Positions 58,142 through 64,000 of a stretch of DNA of 64,000 bases are shown in pieces. The stretch is from Petunia secreta (Eukaryota > Streptophyta > Magnoliopsida > Solanales > Solanaceae). How positions within the stretch are numbered: the stretch's first letter is position 1; every line of letters starts with the position of its first letter. The position numbers and the translations under genes were made by a program. The notes beneath the pieces were generated by a model, which saw nothing but the letters and a program-made list of their open reading frames with translations, searched no databases and was not told the DNA's origin. The stretch lies in assembly GCA_029990175.1 (NCBI GenBank), contig JARKIP010000022.1, forward strand, positions 24,588,001 to 24,652,000. Direction: 5' to 3'.

Positions 58142-60394
58142 CTAAGCTTCGGGAGAATCACCTCCATCCTCGAAGCCCCCCTCGGCCTCTTCGTCATCTT
58201 CCTCATCTTCATCGCCGCTCGAGGTCTCACTTGATGGAAGATCATCAATGATAGCTTGAGCCTCTACCGACTTCACCTCGGCTTTGGCTATCTCTTCATC
58301 CAAGTTAAGCTCGCCGGCGCGACATCGCTTGTCCAGCTCGGCCCTCTTGACCTTGATCGCAACCCTACGTTTACGATCGGCAATTTCGTCCCGAAGGGCC
58401 TCGACTTCGGCTTCCTTGGCTGAAAGTTTTGAGTTCTCATCCTCTAACTTTTTAATATGAAGCATGTGTCTCCTCAGCTGTTCGTGATGTTGCATGGCCA
58501 TCAAACAGTTTCACCCTTCACTTGGGTCAGTTCGGCACGCAGATTGGTAGCCTCGACTTCTAACCTCGAGCACACAGCTTGAGACTCAGCGTCGAGAGCT
58601 TGAATCCTTGCCTCAGAAGAAGCCTTAACCTCAAGTAATTCGGACTAGGACTTGGTTAAATCAGCCCTCAATCCAGCTATTTGTGCTCTGAGGTTGTCTT
58701 TCTGCTTGTCCCAAGTCCCAGCCACGCGTTGAAACTCCTCGGCTCTCGTAGTCTCGAGTTCGACGGCTCTCAATGACAAGACGAGCCCCTGGGAGAGAAG
58801 TCGCAGAAAATCAACATAAAGAAAAACATACCTAGAAAAAAGGTAAATTTAAAGGATCGAGGCTTACTCTGAGAGCATTTGCCGAGAGGACCATAAATAG
58901 CTTGGCTGGAGAATATGGTTGCACCATTTTATCCTCTTCGAGGCCAAGCAGGGGCATCAGGCTCAAAAGGTCCCCCCGGGAGCATGCCAGCAAATTCGAA
59001 GAAGTGGACACATCCAGTTTCCGAAAGGATTCAACCGAGGACGAGATCCTCGCGGGCTCAGATTGCGCCCGAACTATGCCGACTTCGGCTCTCCCCTCAA
59101 CAATAGTGGCCCCAACCTCTCCAACTTTGGCCTTACCCTTGGCCCTTGCCGTCACAGCCTCGACACTCTGCTCCTGACCTTCCAGATGCACAACCTCTAT
59201 TTCCCTTCGAGTAGTGGTGTCCTCGGGGGCGGCTTCATCGGGCTCGTCAATCAGCCTTCGGCGTGGCTCCATTACAGCTTCGGGCCCATGGGAAATTGCT
59301 TCCTCAGTGCGAGGGGCCACTGAAAGAGAGGGTTTCTTTGAAACCGCCCTCTTCCTCTTCACACCTATGAAAAGCAACACAAATGAGTTAAAGCAAGGAA
59401 GTGAAAAGGAACGATAATTGATGAGTTGACCGAAGATAAATATTACCTTTGGAGGATCCTTGGCCGGGGACCCCTTTTGAAACTTTTGAAAACTTAGCAG
59501 CCTTCGACTCCTTCAGCCCATTCAGCTCTCCCGCCACCGAAGCCAGGTTATCGTCTGACTCGGTCTCCTCCCCATCCTTCTTCTTCTTCTCCTCTTTCAT
59601 CTTCTTCTTGCCTTTCTTGGTATTAACGGCGCGATTTGGATAACCTAGTTCCGAGGGAAGAGAAGTCAGCAAAACAAAGTCAAAATCCCAAAATGACATA
59701 CCAAACAAAACACCACAAAAGAGCTTACCGTGCCGTTTGCATTGCCAACCAAAGTCGGCGGCCATCTTCATCCATGTCCTTTCGGGGCCTAAACAAGCCC
59801 CGGTCATTGCTCTCACCCATTCAGTCAACCCTTCAGGGGGTACGATGTCGACCTTGCTGGCTAAAGAAATAACAAAGAAAGGGTACTTACGTGTATTATT
59901 CCACCGTTCGGGGAAATTAAATTCGGCAGACAAAACGCTGGTCTCCAGCAAGACATAGTGATCACTCCAGCCCCGGTCCCCGTGGTCTTCGCTCTTGTGA
60001 AGAAGAGCGAAGTTGCCTCGGTTGTTCAAGGGTAGTAAAGTGAATTGAGATGCTGAAAAGTGAAGCTCACCCCGGCCTTCTTACTCAACCAGTCCATACA
60101 CTGAACGACCCTCCAAATGCTGGGGCCTAGTTGAGCCAAGCACAAATTGTAGGCCTAGCAAAAGTCGTCAATAAATTTGTGCACCGGGAGGGAGAAGCCG
60201 AGGGTGAAAGGATAGGTGTAAGCGAATGAAAGCCCCTCGAAGTGGTGGCAAACTCTGCTTGTCGGATCAGGTATAACCACTTTCACCTCGGGCCCGAATT
60301 TGCACACCCTCCAAACCTGCTCAATGTGAGCTTGTGTTATGCGGGTCGGTGTCGTGTTCACTTGAATATTTCTGTTCTTCTCTTTCTGGTCGGC
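58142..60394 (-). pseudogene. E6 antisense gene, 5' end missing, unknown function
   Basis: Exons right to left: (60394)-59891, 59729-59860, 59447-59644, 58868-59364, 58142-58788. Introns 2-4 are 84, 82 and 79 bp with GT-AG ends (GTAAGCT, GTAATAT, GTAAGCC) and sit where E3 has them. Intron 1 is only 30 bp (59861-59890), although GTAAGT and TTTAG remain, so splicing is unlikely. Exon 1 has FAYTYPFTLGFSLPVHKFIDDFC and SEDHGDRGWSDHYVLL; exon 2 ends CKRH; exon 4 starts GVKRKRAVSKK and ends ANALR; exon 5 is coiled coil, then AIIDDLPSSE and an acidic tail. Stops follow DDFC and in exon 5. The homologous motifs confirm the exon model of E3. Confidence 0.72.
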
Positions 60395-61797
60395 TGAAAC
60401 GACCTCGGTCAGTCGTTTCGGAAGTTAGGACACCGATTGGCGTGCCGATAATTTTAAAATATTCATAATGTCCATTAGGACTTATCTGTAAAATTTGAGC
60501 TAAATCAGACATCGTTTGATAGGCATTGGAAGAAGGTTTCAGTTTTTATTGTCAATAAATATTAAAAAGGGATTTTCGAGCTCGGTTTTGGCAAACGAGC
60601 TCCGAATCAAAATCCGAAAGCGCCGTTAGGTTCGTATGATTATTTGTGACTTTTGTGATTTTTCGAAAGTTCATTTCGATGTTGTTCGGCTAGTTTCCGC
60701 TAAAATACCGAAAGTTAAATAATTTGACTTTTTTTCATTTAAATTCACATCTTGAGTTTCGGGAGTCCGAATCTTGAGAATTATTTCATTTAAATTGTAC
60801 AACTTGTATGCAAAAGTTGGAATTATTTCGAATATCGTAGGGCACCGTTTTAATTTTCGTTAAGAAAAGAAAATAAAATAAAAGAAAACAAAAAAAAAGG
60901 GGAAAAGGACAAATATAGAAAGGCAGGCGGTGGGCAAGCTTATAAGTGATAGATACAGGAACAGAAAGAGAGGAGAAATGAAGCAGCAAAAATAACGCAT
61001 AGGCTGAGAAAAAAATACCAAAAAATGGGAAAAGGGGCCGAAGAAAAGTAGAATTTTCACCCTGAAACATTCAGGTAATGATCCTAATATATTATGTGAG
61101 TTTATTACGTGTGTTTGAATATGTTTTAACGGTAAAACTTGGAATATTATACATCGTTTTAATAAGTTCAATTAATAGTTTAAAGGGTCAAATGGACCCC
61201 GATAACAAAATTGATTATATATTCATACTCAGTAAGTTATGGGCAACTTATAAATGTAATTTATTTAGGGTTTGGTTATGTGACCATAAAGCCTGTACAT
61301 AGGCCTGACCTGCGTATTGCGTATGCGAATAGGGTATCAGGTTCCTACCTGGATTGCCCTAATATGTGAAGAATGAAGCCTTTAGCCTAATGTGATATAT
61401 TTTTCTGCTTATTGATCACAGTGGGATCGTTTGGCAATTCAAAGAATAACGCGGTTGTTGGTCGCAATGCTAACTTTTGAGAGAGGTAAGTGTTTATATC
61501 CATTTCTTTGGAGGCACCTGGCCTCGTGGATTTTCTACCACGTATTCCTTACGTGTGTAGCTGCCGATAGGCGTACTCATTACGCCTTAGCTTTGGATTT
61601 ACATTGTATATTATCTGTTATGTCCTATTGTTGGTATTGCATTGAGGATTTGAGCATTGTACCCTGGCTGTAAGTTGGCATCTACTTCCCGGCTGTCGAT
61701 GAGAGTCCCGCGCCAGTGAAGGGTTATTATTGAATCACATTGCATTCATATGCATTATATGTCATTCATATGCATTACATTTCATATCATATTGGGT

Positions 61798-62105
61798 GCA
61801 GGAGTATTCCACCCCAGGAGCAGGAGGTTTCCGCTCCATTGTATCATATTGAGGGTAGGAGGATTCCGCTCTAGGAGCAGGAGTATTCCGCTCTTATGTC
61901 AGATATTGAGTGCAGGAGTATTCCGCCTCAGCTTTACATTATATCGGGTGCAGGAGTATTCCGCCCCAGGAGAGTACAGGAGTATTCCGCCTCTGGTTTA
62001 TATTATATCGGGTTCAGGAGTATTCCGCCCTAGGAGCAGGAGTATTCCGCTCCAATTGGTTATCAGATTGGATTCCCCTCGAATGCAGGAGTATTCCGCT
62101 TCGGG
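61798..62105 (+). repeat. Degenerate tandem repeats 'ggagtattccgc' in the E7 LTR
   Basis: About ten copies of 'caggagtattccgc(c/t)' spaced 20-45 bp, with linkers 'atatcgggt' and 'ccaggag'. They produce periodic peptides in all frames, which are not genes. Confidence 0.8.
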
Positions 62106-62138
62106 ATGGGATTACGGGCACATGTGACCCTTTGCATC

Positions 62139-62169
62139 ACATTTCATTTCATTTCATTTCATTTCATCT
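62139..62169 (+). repeat. (ATTTC)n microsatellite
   Basis: About six copies of the five-base unit just after the previous array. Confidence 0.8.
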
Positions 62170-62862
62170 CAATTCATACCATTGTGTAGACTTGCGGTAC
62201 ATGACTACTATTCTGCTTATATGAGCATTGCTTATTTGTTGATATGTTTCTGGCACGCATCCTTGGTTGAGTTTATAAGTTTCTTACGTGTTTTCGATTG
62301 TTATCTGGCTCTGCCTTTTTATAATTTAAATAATAGGAATTTGGTCTATCAATTTCTTTTCTCCCTGGCTAGCTATCATATTCTTTGAGGTGGCTAGTCT
62401 GCCCAACTTATTGAGTTCTTTTGACTCACCCTTGTTTGTTGTTTGTTTCTTGTCTATCTATTTCGTTTCGGCAGATTCGCTCCAGGATTGAGTTCGCCAC
62501 GTTGTTCAGGAGCGAAGACGACTTCAGCTGTCAGGGTGAGCCAGCTTTTATTCCGGATGGCCACCAGTTTATTGTTTATTATTTCAGTTGCATTTTGCTC
62601 CCTCCAGGAGGTATCTATCTTCTTTTGTACTCTTAGATGTTTAGTCTGGATAGCCCTAAACCTAGTACATTGGGTAGTCAGCTATAATTTCTTTTGTACA
62701 GCTTAGAGGTACATGTATGTCTGTGTTTTTCTAAGTCTTGTTTTTATTTATGAATTGGATTATATTTATTTTCCTAATTTAATTGGTAAGTGTTCGCCCG
62801 ACGGGTCTAGGGGAGGATGTCGGGTGCCCGCACGGTCTAACCGGATTCCGGGTCGTGTTAGT

Positions 62863-62874
62863 TGGTATCAGAGC
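62863..62874 (+). other. E7 primer-binding site
   Basis: TGGTATCAGAGC, complement of the initiator tRNA-Met 3' end. Confidence 0.82.
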
Positions 62875-63280
62875 CCGGTTTAGAGTCTATCCAGACTAAG
62901 ACAGTGTCTAGTAGAGTCTCGCTGATGGGTACGTAGACGTCCGTACTTATCTACGAGGGGCTATGATGGCATTTAGGAAGTTTCACTTCCTTCTTTTCTG
63001 ATCGTGCGTTGGTCTAGGATGAAAAAGTATTTTCGTTAATTCGTTCGTGGTAATCGTGAACCCTCGTGCAACAAATCAGGAAACGGTATGAGTTCAAGGC
63101 GAAGCAGTCTAGCTTGGGGCTAACACTGACGAAGCTCCGAGAGTTTTGATCGTGCTGACGATCTAATTACGAAGGTCCCAGCTGTACGAGCTCGCGATGG
63201 GCAAGGGAGCAGGGCCTTGTAGTTCCCTTGGCTCTCTACGATGTTTTACGAAAATCTTGGTGACACAGATACCGTAAAAA
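62875..63280 (+). other. E7 leader
   Basis: No ORF; G-rich text between primer site and gag. Confidence 0.45.
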
Positions 63281-64000
63281 CCTATTATTCGCTAGGCAGC
63301 TTATCAGGTTGCCGCAGATGCAGACGTTCGGTCTCAGGGAGTTCCTGTTTCAGTCGCTGATGCTGCCCCAGTAATTTATGTTCCACAAGCAGCATGTGTT
63401 GTACCTCTAATTGTTCTGGCTGGTTAGCCAGCCGAGGTATCAGTTTGGTCCGAGTGTCCGAAGAGGTTGCATTATTTTACGCGGTTGAACCTTCCGATAT
63501 TCTTAAGCAATGCATCAGATAAACCTCGTGATTCTTTTTTAAAAAATAAAATGACGTCAGCATATCCTTAAGGCTGTTGGTTATCTCGAGCAATATGCTG
63601 TGTATTATTCTGCTTTCCAGTTTCAGGGTCCAGCCTTGAATTGGTGGACCGCTCTCTTATTAGCTAACTTGTTTCGGTTTTTCTTCTAGATTCGTGGAAA
63701 GTTCCTTTCGAGTAGCGAACGAGATGACAAGTGTTTCCAGTTTGAGTGGATTGGACAGGGTAGCCTGTCAGTTAGCCTGTTGGTGTTTCAGAATATGAGA
63801 TTGAATTCTATAGAATGGCTGGATATGCATTACAACTAGTTCATGAGCCTTTCAAAAGATTCAAAGATTTATTGATGACCTTTCTTTTTCCTTGAGATCC
63901 CAGATGGCTCCAGAGATTGAGGTCGGGATTTCATTTGATGTTTTTGTTGGTATTGTCCGAAGGTACGAGGTATACCATAAGTTAGAGCTGGAAGAGTTAG
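63281..64000 (+). pseudogene. E7 gag start, decayed and cut by the window end
   Basis: Readable pieces in plus frames: a Val/Ala/Pro-rich N-terminal part (about 63310-63400), RLNLPIF near 63483, AFQFQGPALNWWTALL at 63612-63662, a frameshifted KFLSSSERDDK (63700-63730), and EYEIEFYRMAGYALQLVHEPFKRF (63792-63860). WW within ALNWW and the order of the pieces match the gag core of Tekay/Del elements. Several stops and frame changes are present. Confidence 0.6.

Larger units (their letters stand above)
51427..60394 (+). mobile_element. E6: Tat-lineage Ty3/gypsy element, 3' end displaced by E7
   Basis: 5' LTR, primer site, gag-protease, pol and antisense gene in the same order as E3, with high protein similarity. 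It breaks off inside the first antisense exon, where E7 begins. The 3' LTR is expected beyond the window. More decayed than E3: nonsense codons in gag, an in-frame deletion at the protease active site and a deletion of the integrase core. Confidence 0.85.
60395..62860 (+). repeat. E7 5' LTR, Tekay/Del-like
   Basis: The left border is where homology to the Tat antisense gene ends (TGAAACGACCTCGG is the likely start). The right border is set by the primer site at 62863. About 2.5 kb, with text typical of Tekay/Del LTRs (aaaatttgagctaaatcag, cgaaagttcatttcg). It carries the tandem 'ggagtattccgc' block. The end reads TCGTGTTA in place of a canonical CA, so one border is uncertain. Confidence 0.6.
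60395..64000 (+). mobile_element. E7: Tekay/Del-like Ty3/gypsy element, 5' part only
   Basis: LTR, iMet primer site and a decayed gag start; the rest is beyond the window. It sits inside the E6 antisense exon, so it inserted into E6. The right part of E6 and the target duplication are not visible. Confidence 0.65.

Noticed and set aside
61750..62224. Plus-strand ORFs with repeated 'QEYSA' or 'RSIPL' peptides
   Set aside because: Produced by the 'ggagtattccgc' repeats in the E7 LTR.
62421..62706. Two ORFs near the end of the E7 LTR
   Set aside because: Inside the LTR upstream of the primer site; no gag or pol similarity.

Overview
The window reads as repeat-dense nuclear DNA of a dicot plant, most likely a Solanaceae species such as a Nicotiana or Solanum relative. 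The family assignment is inferred from the style of the retrotransposons and MITEs and is not proven. One intact single-copy-type gene is visible: a five-exon GDSL esterase/lipase on the minus strand (19872-23503). Almost everything else is LTR retrotransposons, several nested inside one another, plus a LINE fragment, a TRIM-like fragment and three MITE-like elements. I saw no tRNA, rRNA or CRISPR.

Layout. (1) 1-19132 is the 3' part of a Tat-lineage Ty3/gypsy element (E1, plus strand). It is split by a 15.7-kb element (E2, 533-16246) with two 3876-bp LTRs, a perfect 5-bp target duplication (GAAGT) and a broken gag but no pol. E2 therefore looks like a giant non-autonomous (TR-GAG type) member of the Ogre/Tat group, and its 3' region carries four blocks of short tandem repeats. 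(2) 19133-23986 holds the GDSL gene, its promoter and a MITE in its large intron. (3) 23987-34845 is a complete but decayed Tat element (E3). (4) 35572-46746 is a minus-strand Ty3/gypsy element (E4, TSD AGTTC), interrupted by a small non-autonomous element (E5, 39064-42973). (5) 46752-51426 is AT-rich intergenic DNA with a LINE 3' end, MITEs and a TRIM-like LTR. (6) 51427-60394 is a second Tat element (E6), cut off by a Tekay/Del-like element (E7, about 60395 to the window end) of which the 5' LTR and start of gag are present.

The most interesting signal is shared by the three Tat elements E1, E3 and E6. Downstream of pol and facing it, they carry an antisense gene that looks like a full transcription unit. 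It has its own TATA box (seen in E1 and E3), an N-terminal domain like the plant 'putative gypsy type transposon' family, short GT-AG introns at matching positions, a coiled-coil and acidic C-terminus ending near a conserved LPSSE motif, and a minus-strand AATAAA signal. A second shared signal is the stop between gag-protease and pol. In both E3 and E6 it is an in-frame TAG in the context CAA-TAG-CAA, and E6 keeps the full TAG-CAR-YYA context of tobamovirus-type readthrough.

All retroelement ORFs are damaged by nonsense codons, frameshifts or loss of catalytic residues, so no autonomous element is present. The GDSL gene appears intact. Positions come from reading the sequence by eye; domain borders are approximate, and divergence counts are hand counts.
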